Positions 16,075-24,976 of a stretch of DNA of 64,000 bases are shown one piece after another. Made by a program: the position numbers and the translations under genes. The stretch lies in contig JAEUNO010000005.1 in the NCBI GenBank assembly GCA_016791045.1, positions 1-64,000 on the forward strand. The letters are read 5' to 3'. The stretch comes from Methyloversatilis sp. GTDB taxonomy: Bacteria > Pseudomonadota > Gammaproteobacteria > Burkholderiales > Rhodocyclaceae. Position 1 is the first letter of the stretch, and each line of letters opens with the position of its first letter. The notes below the pieces were generated by a model, which searched no databases, was not told the DNA's origin, and saw nothing but the letters and a program-made list of their open reading frames with translations.

Positions 16075-16764
16075 ATGCAACCGCAATTCCAGACCATACA
16101 GACTGCCGGCGCCGCAAGCGCCGGGCAGAACCGCGTACTGCGCAACACCTACATGATGCTGGCCGCGTCGATGGTCCCGACACTGCTCGGCGCCGTCGTG
16201 GGCATCCAGATGAACTTCTCGTTCATGGCGGGCAGCCCGTTCATCGCGTTCGCATTGTTCATGGGTATTGCCTGGGGCTTCATGTGGGCGATCGAGAAGA
16301 ACAAGAACAGCGGGCTGGGCGTGGCCCTGCTGCTCGGCTTCACCTTCTTCATGGGCCTGATGCTGAGCCGCATCCTGCAGGTCGCGCTGGGCTTTTCGAA
16401 CGGTGGATCGCTGATCGCGATGGCGGCCGGCGGCACGGCCGTCACCTTCTTCACGCTGGCGTCGATCGCCAGCACGACGAAGCGCGACTTCTCGAACATG
16501 GGCAGCTTCCTGATGGTCGGCATGATCGTGCTGCTGCTCGCCATCGTCGCCAACATCTTCCTGCAGATGCCGGTGCTGTCGCTGGCGATCTCCGGCGGCA
16601 TCGTGATGATCTCGGCGGCCTGGATGCTGTACGACGTGCAGCGCATCGTGCGCGGTGGCGAAACCAACTACGTTTCGGCGTCGCTGTCGGTGTACCTGAA
16701 CCTGTACAACATGTTCGTCAGCCTGCTGCACCTGCTGATGGCGCTGACCGGTCAGCGCGACTGA
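16075..16764 (+). CDS. Bax inhibitor-1/YccA family membrane protein
   Basis: A 229-residue protein with seven hydrophobic segments and the C-terminal acidic/basic pattern of the BI-1 (TMBIM/YccA) family, including SAAWMLYDVQRIVRGGETNYVSASLSVYLNLYN. In bacteria these inner-membrane proteins interact with FtsH or act as pH-sensitive calcium leak channels. The start at ATG 16075 was chosen because the protein then begins MQPQFQTIQ, like other members. It is the first backbone gene beside the island and stands alone, ending at a strong hairpin. Confidence 0.9.
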   Translation: MQPQFQTIQTAGAASAGQNRVLRNTYMMLAASMVPTLLGAVVGIQMNFSFMAGSPFIAFALFMGIAWGFMWAIEKNKNSGLGVALLLGFTFFMGLMLSRILQVALGFSNGGSLIAMAAGGTAVTFFTLASIASTTKRDFSNMGSFLMVGMIVLLLAIVANIFLQMPVLSLAISGGIVMISAAWMLYDVQRIVRGGETNYVSASLSVYLNLYNMFVSLLHLLMALTGQRD

Positions 16765-16776
16765 GCCAGGAAGCAC

Positions 16777-16814
16777 GGAATGAAAAAGGCGGCTTCGGCC
16801 GCCTTTTTCATTCC
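16777..16814. terminator. Perfect 17-bp bidirectional hairpin terminator
   Basis: An exact inverted repeat with a TTCG tetraloop: GGAATGAAAAAGGCGGC on one side and its complement on the other, with A5 and T5 inside the arms. It separates the BI-1 gene from convergent rlmD and should stop transcription both ways. Confidence 0.95.
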
Positions 16815-16834
16815 TGTCGTCGCAGGCGATCGGG

Positions 16835-18154
16835 TCAGCGCTCGATCAGCGCGATCGACTCGACATGCGAGGTCTGCGGAAACATGTTGGCAATGCCCGC
16901 GCCGCGGAAGCGATAGCCCTTCTCGTTGATCAGCACGGCCAGATCGCGCGCCAGCGTGGCCGGGTTGCACGACACATACACGATGCGCTGCAGCGCCCCC
17001 GCGGCGTCTGCCCGGGGCAGTGCCTTGACCAGATCGATCGCGCCCTCGCGCGGCGGATCGATCAGCATCTTGTCGAAGTGGCCGAGCGCCGCGAGGCTTT
17101 CAGGCGTGGCCTGGAACAGGTTCGCGACACGAAAACTCGCGCGTGACGCCAGTCCGTTGGCTTCGGCGTTGCGCGCGGCGCGCTGCACCAGCGCATCGGC
17201 ACCTTCGACACCGACCACATCGGCGCCGAGCGCCGCAATCGGCAGCGAAAAGTTGCCCAGACCGCAGAACATGTCGGCGATGCGTTCGCCCGGCTGCGGC
17301 GCCAGCATCGACATCGAGCGGCGCAGCAGCGAGCGGTTGATGCCGTGATTCACCTGCGTGAATTCGGACGGCGCGAACGCCAGGCGCACACCGAAATCCG
17401 GCAGCTCGTACGCCAGTTCGGGCATCGGCAGCGGCCAGAATGGCGCCAGCGTGTCCGGGCCGCCCGGCTGCACATAGATGAACACCCGCTGCGCCTCGGC
17501 GAACGCACGCAACGTCGCCTCGTCCTGCGCCGACAAGGGCTTCAGCACACGAAACACCAGCACCGTCATCTGCCGCGAGCCCTCGCCTCCGATCGCCACT
17601 TCGATCTGCGGCAGTCGCTCGCGGATCGAAAAGCCATCGATCAGCTCGCGCAGCGGCATCAGCAGCGCCGACACATGCGGCGGCAGCACCTCGCACGACG
17701 ACATGTTCGTCACATAGCTCGACTTGCGTTCGCGAAAACCGACCAGTACGCCGCCCTTGCGCGGCACGTGGCGCACCGACAGGCGCGCCCGGTAGCGGTA
17801 GCCCCAGCCGGGACCGACCAGCGGCGCGAACACCGTTTCCGGCTTCACGCGGCCGACGTGCCACAGCGCATCTTCCAGCACGCGTTGCTTGACCGACGCC
17901 TGCGCCGCAACGTCCAGATGCTGCATGCTGCAGCCGCCACAGGTGCCGAAATGGCGGCAGCGCGGCTGCACGCGTTGCGGGCTTTGCTTGAGGATGCGAC
18001 TGATCTGCGCCAGTTCGTAAGACGCCTTGCGGACATAAGGCGAAAAGTCGATCAGTTCGCCGGGCAGCGCGCCATCCACGAAAATCACCTTGCCTTCGAA
18101 GTGCGTGACGCCGCGACCTTCGTGGTCCAGCGATTCGATACGGACGACCGGCAT
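16835..18154 (-). CDS. rlmD: 23S rRNA (uracil-5-)-methyltransferase RlmD
   Basis: A 439-residue RNA m5U methyltransferase. An N-terminal TRAM domain (about 1-60) is followed by the iron-sulfur cysteines (CRHFGTCGGC, about 68-78, and another Cys near 155). The SAM fold contains FCGLGNFSLPIA, then DPPREG and the catalytic VSCNPATLARDL. RlmD methylates U1939 of 23S rRNA. TrmA is excluded by the TRAM and Fe-S motifs. The start at ATG 18154 gives MPVVRIESLDHEG, the usual beginning; the longer upstream frame is a shadow of the divergent gene's promoter. Confidence 0.9.
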   Translation of the reverse strand: MPVVRIESLDHEGRGVTHFEGKVIFVDGALPGELIDFSPYVRKASYELAQISRILKQSPQRVQPRCRHFGTCGGCSMQHLDVAAQASVKQRVLEDALWHVGRVKPETVFAPLVGPGWGYRYRARLSVRHVPRKGGVLVGFRERKSSYVTNMSSCEVLPPHVSALLMPLRELIDGFSIRERLPQIEVAIGGEGSRQMTVLVFRVLKPLSAQDEATLRAFAEAQRVFIYVQPGGPDTLAPFWPLPMPELAYELPDFGVRLAFAPSEFTQVNHGINRSLLRRSMSMLAPQPGERIADMFCGLGNFSLPIAALGADVVGVEGADALVQRAARNAEANGLASRASFRVANLFQATPESLAALGHFDKMLIDPPREGAIDLVKALPRADAAGALQRIVYVSCNPATLARDLAVLINEKGYRFRGAGIANMFPQTSHVESIALIER

Positions 18155-18236
18155 GACACAACCTTGCGTGACTTTGGGGACGGCGATTTTACCCGCTGCG
18201 CGCGCGCTTTCCGGCGCATCGGAGATAATCCGCGCC

Positions 18237-19364
18237 ATGGACAAGACATTGCTCGGCGGGCTGAGCCCGCGCACCTTCCTGCGTGACCACTGGCAGAAGA
18301 AGCCGCTGCTGGTGCGCGGCGCCATCCCCGGTTTCGACGGCCTGCTGAGCCGCGACGCGCTGTTCGATCTGGCGCGCGACGAGGACGTCGAATCGCGCTT
18401 CATCGCGCAGGACACCACCGGCTGGCAGTTCGAACGCGGCCCGCTGCCCGGGCGCCTGCTCAAGCGGCCGAAGGCGCAGCCCTGGACGGTGCTGGTGCAG
18501 GGCCTCAATCTGGTGCTGCCGCAGGCCGATGCCCTGATGCGCCGCTTCGCCTTCATCCCTTACGCGCGGCTCGACGACGTCATGGTGAGCTATGCCACCG
18601 ACGGCGGCGGCGTCGGACCGCATTTCGACTCCTACGACGTGTTCCTGCTGCAGGGCAGTGGCCGGCGCCGCTGGCAGATCAGCGCGCAGAAGGACCTGAC
18701 GCTGGTCGAAGGCGCGCCGCTGCGCATCCTGCGCAACTTCGTGCCCGAGCAGGAATGGCTGCTCGAACCCGGCGACCTGCTCTACCTGCCGCCGCACTAC
18801 GCGCACAACGGCGTGGCGGAAGGCGAATGCACCACCTATTCGATCGGCTTCCGCGCCCCGTCGGCTCAGGAACTGGGCACCGCCTTCCTCGATCACCTGC
18901 GCGACCGGCTGTGCCTCGACGGCATGTACGCCGACCCGGACCTCGCGTTGCAGGATGACCCCGCCCGACTGCCGCCGGCGATGATCGATCGCGTTGCCGA
19001 CATGCTCGGCGCCATCCGCTGGACGCGCAGTGATGTCGAACAGTTCCTCGGCAGCTATCTGTCGGAACCGAAGCAGCACGTGTTCTTCGATCCACCGGAC
19101 GACATGCTGAGTCCGAAACGCTTCGCACAGAAGGTCGCGAAGCACGGCGTGCGGCTCGACACCCGCACGCAACTGCTGCGCAGCGGTCGCCATGTCTGGA
19201 TCAACGGCGAGGCAGTCGATGTACCGCCCGGCAGCGCCGACGCGCTGACTGCCCTGGCGCGCGAGCGACGGCTGCCCTCCGTGCCTGACCACGCCGACAC
19301 ACTGGCACTGCTGCACGACTGGTATGGCGACGGCTTCCTGTACCCGGGTGCACACGGTGACTGA
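18237..19364 (+). CDS. JmjC-type ribosomal protein L16 arginine hydroxylase (RoxA/YcfD)
   Basis: A 375-residue 2-oxoglutarate/Fe(II) oxygenase. ATG 18237 gives MDKTLLGGLSPRTFLRDHWQKKPLLVRG, the family's typical opening. The iron ligands are in GPHFDSYDVFLLQG (HxD) and the second His in PPHYAHNG. A C-terminal winged-helix-like extension (about 230-375) matches bacterial ROX proteins, which hydroxylate Arg81 of ribosomal protein L16. It is divergent from rlmD, 82 bases apart, so two ribosome-modification genes share a promoter region. Confidence 0.85.
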   Translation: MDKTLLGGLSPRTFLRDHWQKKPLLVRGAIPGFDGLLSRDALFDLARDEDVESRFIAQDTTGWQFERGPLPGRLLKRPKAQPWTVLVQGLNLVLPQADALMRRFAFIPYARLDDVMVSYATDGGGVGPHFDSYDVFLLQGSGRRRWQISAQKDLTLVEGAPLRILRNFVPEQEWLLEPGDLLYLPPHYAHNGVAEGECTTYSIGFRAPSAQELGTAFLDHLRDRLCLDGMYADPDLALQDDPARLPPAMIDRVADMLGAIRWTRSDVEQFLGSYLSEPKQHVFFDPPDDMLSPKRFAQKVAKHGVRLDTRTQLLRSGRHVWINGEAVDVPPGSADALTALARERRLPSVPDHADTLALLHDWYGDGFLYPGAHGD

Positions 19365-19845
19365 CACGGCCGAGCCGCTGCGCTTCGCGGACCGCGCGGG
19401 CTATCAGGCCGCGGTGGCGCAGTGGCTCGACCGGATCCGGGTCGGACTCGACATTTTCGACGTCGATCTGGTGGACACCGCGCTGTCGAGCTCGCCACGC
19501 GTGGCACAGCTGTCGGACGCGCTGACGCGCGACCCGGCGATGACCGTGCGCATCGTGCTTCATGACGCCGACGCGCTTCAGCATCGCATGCCGAGGCTGT
19601 GGAATTTGTGCACCGCGCAATCGCATCGGATGCAGATACGTCAGACCCCGCGCACCCTGCGCCACCTGACCGAAACCTTTATGCTCAGCGCCGGTGGCGC
19701 CCTGCTGGTTCGCACGCACAGCATGCATTTCCGCGGCAAGCTGCTGGTCGGCGACACGCAGGAAAACGCCGGCTACAGGCAGCGCTTCGGCGAACTGTGG
19801 GACGCCTGTTCATGTTGCATCAGCACAACAAAGTTCGGCCTCTAA
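19357..19845 (+). CDS. Conserved hypothetical protein overlapping the hydroxylase gene
   Basis: A 162-residue protein starting at GTG 19357, overlapping the previous stop by eight bases. It begins VTDTAEPLRFADRAGYQAAVAQWL and has an aspartate-rich DIFDVDLVDTAL stretch and a TRTHSMHFRGKLLVGD-like end, resembling a phospholipase-D-like or DUF7931-type fold, but no complete catalytic motif is present. Coupling to the hydroxylase suggests co-expression. No confident function. Confidence 0.65.
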   Translation: MTDTAEPLRFADRAGYQAAVAQWLDRIRVGLDIFDVDLVDTALSSSPRVAQLSDALTRDPAMTVRIVLHDADALQHRMPRLWNLCTAQSHRMQIRQTPRTLRHLTETFMLSAGGALLVRTHSMHFRGKLLVGDTQENAGYRQRFGELWDACSCCISTTKFGL

Positions 19846-19970
19846 GGTCATGTTTCCCGCGCGCTACCTTGATACATGACGCCCGTGCTACTATTTTGGG
19901 CTGATCGATGCTGTACGTTCGATCTTGTGAGACAGAATTTTTGTTGTCGCCCTCAGCCAAGGAAATCAAA

Positions 19971-20276
19971 ATGAAACAGTCCCTCCTCGCCGCCGCCCTG
20001 CTCGCCCTGACTCTCGCCGCTTGCTCGAAGCCGGAAGAAGCACCGGCTCCGGTTGCCGAACCCGCTCCGGCCGCCGCCCCGGCTGACGCTGCTGCAGCCC
20101 CGGCTGCCGCTGCCGCTGATGCTGCTGCCACCACGGCCACCGATGCCGCCGCTACCGCGACCGACGCTGCTGCCACCGCAACCGACGCCGCTGGCGAAGC
20201 TGCCAAGGCTGCCGGCGAAGCCGTTGATGCTGCTGCCGATGCTGCCAAGGCTGCCGCTGAAGAAATGAAGAAGTAA
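19971..20276 (+). CDS. Small alanine-rich lipoprotein
   Basis: A 101-residue protein; ATG 19971 follows AAGGAA. Residues 1-19 form a lipoprotein signal with lipobox LAAC (Cys19). The mature part is almost entirely Ala, Pro, Asp, Thr and Glu, with a 7-residue near-repeat ATDAAAT, ending in KAAAEEMKK. It is probably an outer-membrane-anchored, helical, surface or periplasmic protein of unknown function. It is followed at once by a strong terminator. Confidence 0.82.
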   Translation: MKQSLLAAALLALTLAACSKPEEAPAPVAEPAPAAAPADAAAAPAAAAADAAATTATDAAATATDAAATATDAAGEAAKAAGEAVDAAADAAKAAAEEMKK

Positions 20277-20292
20277 TTCTTCGCTTCGAAAT

Positions 20293-20323
20293 GAAAAAAG
20301 CCGGCGCGATGCCGGCTTTTTTT
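20293..20323. terminator. Bidirectional hairpin terminator
   Basis: AGCCGGC and GCCGGCT arms around a GCGAT loop, with A6 before and T7 after. It follows the lipoprotein gene and faces the end of leftward ccmI. Confidence 0.92.
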
Positions 20324-20422
20324 CGTCTGTCTTTTTGTCCGCCGGTTTCAAAACTCTCAGCGATTCATTGTCCGGTCCGATCCTTGCGGATCGGCGCGTA
20401 ATGACAGTTACGTCCTGAAAGC

Positions 20423-21274
20423 TCAGTTCGCAGGCGTCTCCGCAGCATCCTGCAGGCTTTCGGTCAGCGGCTGGATCAGCGGCGACTCGGGCGGCAGCAA
20501 CTTCAGCAGTCGCTCCCAGTGCTTGCGTGCGCCGGCCTTGTCACCGCGCTGCATCGCCGCACTGCCGGCGAGCGCCAAGGCCTTCGGATGGTCCGGATCG
20601 ATGGCCAGCGCCTTCGCCAGCATGGCTTCCGGCTCGCCGGACAACTGTCGGCCCTTGCTCATCGCAAGCACATCGGCGTAATCGGTCCATACCTGGGCAT
20701 CGCCGCTGACGATCTTCACCAGATTCGCGTACGCCGCGCTCGCCTCGTCGAAGCGCTCCATGGCGCTGTACGAGCGCGCCAGCATCTGCCAGCCGTCGGC
20801 GTTGTCCGGCTCGCTCTTCATGCGCTCGGCGAGCTGATCCACCATCGCCCGAATGCGCTCCGGCGTGATTTCCTCCTGCCCCATGGCCTGCTGTTCGCTC
20901 GGGCTGCTGCGCGGTGCATCCACGGCTTCGGGCTTGCCGAGGGCCAGATAGACCGGCACGGCCAGCGCAGGCACGGCGATGGCCGACACGATGGCCACCC
21001 AGCGGCCGGAACTGCGTACCGATGTCGGCGCGGCGCCGGCCTCGTCGAGCACGCGACGCTCCAGTTCCGCGCAGGAAATGCGGTACTGCGCATCGTCGAT
21101 CAGGCCGGCCGCCAGATCGCGGTCGAGTTCGGCCAGGGCATCGCGGTGAATGGCCAGCGTGAGTGCGCGCTGGGCTTCGGGGACTGCACCGGAACGCCCG
21201 CGCAACAACGGGGCAAGCACGAATGCGAGCGCCAGGGCGAGCATCAGCCCGGCGCCTATCATGAACTGCGTCAA
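20423..21274 (-). CDS. ccmI: Cytochrome c maturation protein CcmI
   Basis: A 283-residue protein with two N-terminal membrane segments (about 5-20 and 85-110) separated by a cytoplasmic leucine-zipper-like loop (ALAELDRDLAAGLIDDAQY), then a periplasmic TPR domain (about 140-270). CcmI chaperones apocytochrome c and presents its C-terminus to the CcmF/CcmH haem ligation complex. It is the last gene of the leftward ccm operon, overlapping ccmH by four bases. Confidence 0.9.
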   Translation of the reverse strand: MTQFMIGAGLMLALALAFVLAPLLRGRSGAVPEAQRALTLAIHRDALAELDRDLAAGLIDDAQYRISCAELERRVLDEAGAAPTSVRSSGRWVAIVSAIAVPALAVPVYLALGKPEAVDAPRSSPSEQQAMGQEEITPERIRAMVDQLAERMKSEPDNADGWQMLARSYSAMERFDEASAAYANLVKIVSGDAQVWTDYADVLAMSKGRQLSGEPEAMLAKALAIDPDHPKALALAGSAAMQRGDKAGARKHWERLLKLLPPESPLIQPLTESLQDAAETPAN

Positions 21275-21744
21275 ACCTGTTTCTCCTCGCCGGCCAGCAG
21301 CGCGCGCGCGCGCTGCTGTTCATCGGCACTCAATGTATTGGCGGCAGCTGCCTGAACCGTGCGACGGCGCAGGCGACGGGCCAGCAGCAGCACGACCACC
21401 AGAAGCAGCACGAACGGCCCGGCCCAGAGCAGCACCGTGGTGGCTTTCAGCGGCGGACGGTAGAGCACGAAGTCGCCGTAGCGCTCGACCATGTAGTCGA
21501 GGATTTCGCGGTCAGTACGACCGGCGGCGATCTGCTCGCGCACCTGCTTCTTCAGGTCCATCGCCAGATCGGCGTGCGAATCGGCGATGTTCTGGTTCTG
21601 GCAGACGAGGCAGCGCAATTCTTCGCCCAGATGCTGCACGCGCGCCTCGACCGCCGGATCGTCGGCCAGCGTCGGCGCCTGATCGGCGTGCGCGGGCAGC
21701 AGCGCGCAGATCGACAGCGCGATCGGCAGGAACAGATGGCGCAT
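21271..21744 (-). CDS. ccmH: Cytochrome c maturation thioredoxin-like CcmH
   Basis: A 157-residue protein with a signal peptide (1-20), the redox motif CLVCQNQ near 45-50 and a membrane anchor at about 103-125 followed by a basic cytoplasmic tail. CcmH reduces the apocytochrome CXXCH cysteines for haem attachment in complex with CcmF and CcmI. It lies one base from ccmG and overlaps ccmI. Confidence 0.93.
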   Translation of the reverse strand: MRHLFLPIALSICALLPAHADQAPTLADDPAVEARVQHLGEELRCLVCQNQNIADSHADLAMDLKKQVREQIAAGRTDREILDYMVERYGDFVLYRPPLKATTVLLWAGPFVLLLVVVLLLARRLRRRTVQAAAANTLSADEQQRARALLAGEEKQV

Positions 21745-21745
21745 G

Positions 21746-22273
21746 TCAGGAGGCCTCGAGTTGCCGGATGCGCGGCAGGATGTCGTCGCGCAGCAGCGCA
21801 GGCGTCAGCGGGCCGGTGTGCTTGTGGCGGATCACGCCCTGGCGGTCGATGATGAAGGTTTCCGGCGTGCCATACACACCGAAGTCGATCGCGATGCGGC
21901 CGTCGCGGTCATGCGCCGACAGCAGGTAGGGATCGCCGTAGTCGGCCAGCCACTTCAGGCCGGCGTCGCGTTCGTCCTTGTAGTGCAGGCCGACCATCGT
22001 GACCGTGCCGGTCTTCGCGAGCTCGACCAGCAGCGGGTGCTCCTGCCGGCACGACACGCACCACGAGGCCCATACGTTCATCAGCCACACCTTGCCCTTC
22101 ATGTCGGCCGGCGAGAAGGTCTTGTCCGGCGCCCCCAGCTGGGCGACGCTGAACGCCGGCACTGCGCGGCCGATCAGCGGGCTGGGTACCTCGCGCGGAT
22201 TCAGGAACAGGCCGGCGAACAGGAAGCCGGCCAGCACGACGAACAGGCCGAGCGGCCACAGATAACGACTCAT
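21746..22273 (-). CDS. ccmG: Thiol:disulfide oxidoreductase CcmG/DsbE
   Basis: A 175-residue membrane-anchored thioredoxin-fold protein: a membrane segment (about 6-24), NVWASWCVSCRQEHP (active-site CxxC, here Cys-Val-Ser-Cys) and the cis-Pro region GTPETFIID. It supplies reductant from DsbD to CcmH and apocytochrome c. Overlaps ccmF by four bases. Confidence 0.93.
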   Translation of the reverse strand: MSRYLWPLGLFVVLAGFLFAGLFLNPREVPSPLIGRAVPAFSVAQLGAPDKTFSPADMKGKVWLMNVWASWCVSCRQEHPLLVELAKTGTVTMVGLHYKDERDAGLKWLADYGDPYLLSAHDRDGRIAIDFGVYGTPETFIIDRQGVIRHKHTGPLTPALLRDDILPRIRQLEAS

Positions 22274-24285
22274 GCGTGCTGTTCCTGCGCAGGACCGGGT
22301 TTCAACGCGGGTGCCGGCGCCTCGGCCGCCTGCTTGCCATCACGTTGCGCGAGCTTGCGATAACGACGATCCGCCGCCGCAAGCACGCCACCGAAGGCCA
22401 TGATGAGCGCGCCGATCCAGATCCAGTTGATGAAGGGCTTGTAGAAGATGCGCACGATCCAGGCGCTGCCATCCGGCAGCGGCTCGCCCATCGACACATA
22501 GATGTCGCGCGTGACGCCCGAATCGATCGCCGCTTCGGTCATCGGCATCTGCGACACGCGGTACATGCGCTTCTCCGGGTACATCATCGCGACCGACCGG
22601 CCGTCCCGCGTCATTTCGATACGCCCGCGCGCCGCGTCGTAGTTCGGCCCTTCGTGCGCGAACGCACCGTCGAAACGGAAGGTGTAGCCGGCCAGCGTTG
22701 CCGTCTGCCCGGGCGCCATCTTCAGGTCGATGTTCTGTTCGAAACCCTTGACCAGCGTGATGCCGACGATGGTGACGGCGATGCCCAGATGGGCAAACCA
22801 CATGCCCCACCAGCCGCCGGGCAGCGACCTTGCGCGGGCGAACCAGTTGCCGTCACCGGTGCGGCCGCGCAGCCGCTCGACCAGGTGCTGCACGCTGGTG
22901 GCGACGATCCACACCACGATGAAGGTACCCAGACCCAGCATCGGTGAAAACCCGCCTGACATGACCATCATGACGACCGTGCTGACCACGCTGACCCCGA
23001 ACGCCCAGCGCAGGCGGGTCACCAGGTTCGGCGCGCCGTCCTTCTTCCAGCGCACGAAGGGTCCGACCGCCATCAGGAAGGCGACCGGCGTCATCAGCGG
23101 CACGAACACAGCGTCGAAATACGGCGCGCCGACCGAAATCTTGCCCATCCCCAGCGCATCGAGAAACAGCGGGTACAGCGTGCCCAGCAGCACCGCCGAC
23201 GTGGCCACTGCCAGCAGCACATTGTTGCCGAGCAGCGCCGTTTCACGCGAAATGAGCGCAAAGCCGCCACCCAGCCCGACCGACGGCGCGCGGATCGCGA
23301 ACAGCAGCAGCGACGTACCGATGACGAACACCAGCAGCGCGAGGATGAACACGCCGCGTTCCGGGTCGGTGGCGAAAGCATGCACCGAAGTCAGCACGCC
23401 GGAGCGCACGAGGAAGGTGCCGAGCAGCGACAGCGAAAAGGCCGAAATCGCCAGCAGCACCGTCCAGCTCTTGAAGGCACCGCGCTTTTCCGTCACCGCG
23501 AGCGAGTGGATCAGCGCCGTGCCGACCAGCCAGGGCATGAAGGAGGCGTTCTCGACCGGATCCCAGAACCACCAGCCGCCCCAGCCGAGTTCGTAGTAGG
23601 CCCAGTAGCTGCCAAGCGCGATGCCCAGCGTCAGGAACACCCAGGCCACGGTGGTCCACGGCCTGGACCAGCGCGCCCAGGCTGCGTCGAGGCGACCGCC
23701 GATCAGCGCCGCGATCGCGAAGGCGAAGGCGACCGAAAAGCCGACGTAGCCCATGTAGAGCATCGGCGGGTGGAAGATCATGCCCGGATCCTGCAGCAGC
23801 GGATTCAGGTCGCGGCCATCGACCGCGGCCGGCAACAGACGGTCGAACGGGTTCGAACTGGCGAGCATGAAGGCGAGAAAGCCGACCGTGATCAGGCCGA
23901 GCACGGCGAGCACGCGCGCCACCATGTCCGGCGGCAGGCGGCGCGAGAACACGCTGACCGCAAGCGCCCACCCCGCCAGCATGAACACCCACAGCAGCAG
24001 CGAGCCTTCATGGCTGCCCCACGAGGCGGCGATGCGATATTCCAGCGGCAGTGTGGAATTCGAGTTGGTCGCGACGTTCAGCACCGAAAAGTCATTCAGG
24101 ATGAAGGACTGGATCTGGCACACGAAGGCGAAAGCGACAAATACGAACACGCCCTGGGTCAGCGGGCGCGCCGCGGCCATCAGCCGTGCGTCGCCGCGCT
24201 GCGCGCCGACCAGCGGCAGGATGCCCAGCAGCAGCGACAGCGCCAGCGCGATGGACAGCGAAAAATTGCCTAATTCGGGATACAT
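22270..24285 (-). CDS. ccmF: Haem lyase subunit CcmF
   Basis: A 671-residue polytopic membrane protein with about 15 segments and the tryptophan-rich haem-handling motif WGGWWFWDPVENAS near 240. It is the core of the cytochrome c synthetase that attaches haem delivered by CcmE to apocytochrome c. Its start is 50 bases downstream of ccmE and its stop overlaps ccmG. Length and motif are normal. Confidence 0.95.
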   Translation of the reverse strand: MYPELGNFSLSIALALSLLLGILPLVGAQRGDARLMAAARPLTQGVFVFVAFAFVCQIQSFILNDFSVLNVATNSNSTLPLEYRIAASWGSHEGSLLLWVFMLAGWALAVSVFSRRLPPDMVARVLAVLGLITVGFLAFMLASSNPFDRLLPAAVDGRDLNPLLQDPGMIFHPPMLYMGYVGFSVAFAFAIAALIGGRLDAAWARWSRPWTTVAWVFLTLGIALGSYWAYYELGWGGWWFWDPVENASFMPWLVGTALIHSLAVTEKRGAFKSWTVLLAISAFSLSLLGTFLVRSGVLTSVHAFATDPERGVFILALLVFVIGTSLLLFAIRAPSVGLGGGFALISRETALLGNNVLLAVATSAVLLGTLYPLFLDALGMGKISVGAPYFDAVFVPLMTPVAFLMAVGPFVRWKKDGAPNLVTRLRWAFGVSVVSTVVMMVMSGGFSPMLGLGTFIVVWIVATSVQHLVERLRGRTGDGNWFARARSLPGGWWGMWFAHLGIAVTIVGITLVKGFEQNIDLKMAPGQTATLAGYTFRFDGAFAHEGPNYDAARGRIEMTRDGRSVAMMYPEKRMYRVSQMPMTEAAIDSGVTRDIYVSMGEPLPDGSAWIVRIFYKPFINWIWIGALIMAFGGVLAAADRRYRKLAQRDGKQAAEAPAPALKPGPAQEQHA

Positions 24286-24335
24286 GCGTGCTCAACCCCT
24301 GAAACCGGCCCGCCAGGGCGCACCGGTGTTGGACT

Positions 24336-24782
24336 TCACTGGACGACCGTGCCCTGCGCCTTCTTCGCCTGTTCGAGCGCGTGTGCCGCTTCCGGCGGCA
24401 TGTAATTCTCGTCGTGCTTGGCCAGCACTTCGCTGGCCGCGAACACGCCGCCATCGTTCAGCTTGCCCTGTGCGACCACGCCCTTGCCCTCCTTGAACAG
24501 GTCGGGCAGTGCGCCGGTGTAGGTCACCGGAATCTTGTTCACCGTGTCGGTCACCAGGAATTTCACCGACGTGCCATCCGCACCGCGCTCGAGACTGCCT
24601 TCCTCGACCATGCCGCCGATGCGGAAGGTGCGCCCCTGCGGTGCTTCGCGCGCCGCCACCTGGGTCGGCGTGAAGAAGAACACCATATTGTCTTCGAAGG
24701 CGGTCAGCACCAGCGTGGCGGCACCGGCCAGCGCGATCACGCCAACCGCGATCAGGGCGAAGCGTTTCTGCCGTGGTTTCAT
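24336..24782 (-). CDS. ccmE: Haem chaperone CcmE
   Basis: A 148-residue protein: basic N-terminus, signal anchor (10-28), an OB-fold periplasmic domain with the [13 protein letters not shown] segment, and the haem-binding region ending [10 protein letters not shown] with its conserved His and Tyr. It binds haem covalently in the periplasm and passes it to CcmF. It overlaps ccmD by four bases. Confidence 0.94.
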   Translation of the reverse strand: MKPRQKRFALIAVGVIALAGAATLVLTAFEDNMVFFFTPTQVAAREAPQGRTFRIGGMVEEGSLERGADGTSVKFLVTDTVNKIPVTYTGALPDLFKEGKGVVAQGKLNDGGVFAASEVLAKHDENYMPPEAAHALEQAKKAQGTVVQ

Positions 24783-24976
24783 GCGCGCCCCCGCCGATCG
24801 GCATCAATGCGTTCGATCGCCACGTCGCGCGCCGCGCCCGCGCGCGCCGCACGCATGCGCCGCGCAACCAGCACCAGTTCGGCAGCGACCAGCAGCGCGG
24901 TCACCGCGTACGAGCCCCACACGAAAAATCCGTAACCGCCCATCGCCCAGAAATGGCTGGCGCTTTCCCAGTTCAT
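24779..24976 (-). CDS. ccmD: Haem exporter accessory protein CcmD
   Basis: A 65-residue protein from ATG 24976 ([23 protein letters not shown]), with one membrane helix and a basic cytoplasmic tail, the standard CcmD build. It releases holo-CcmE from CcmABC. It overlaps both ccmC and ccmE by four bases; the longer frame covering ccmC is a shadow. Confidence 0.9.
   Translation of the reverse strand: MNWESASHFWAMGGYGFFVWGSYAVTALLVAAELVLVARRMRAARAGAARDVAIERIDADRRGRA

Noticed and set aside
16051-16776. Long minus-strand open frame opposite the BI-1 gene (and similar frames opposite other GC-rich genes)
   Set aside because: Rich in His, Gln, Arg and Asp with no motifs; typical antisense shadow of a high-GC gene.
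21746-22273. CVSC active site in CcmG as unusual
   Set aside because: The two residues between the cysteines vary in CcmG/DsbE proteins; CVSC is within the normal range.
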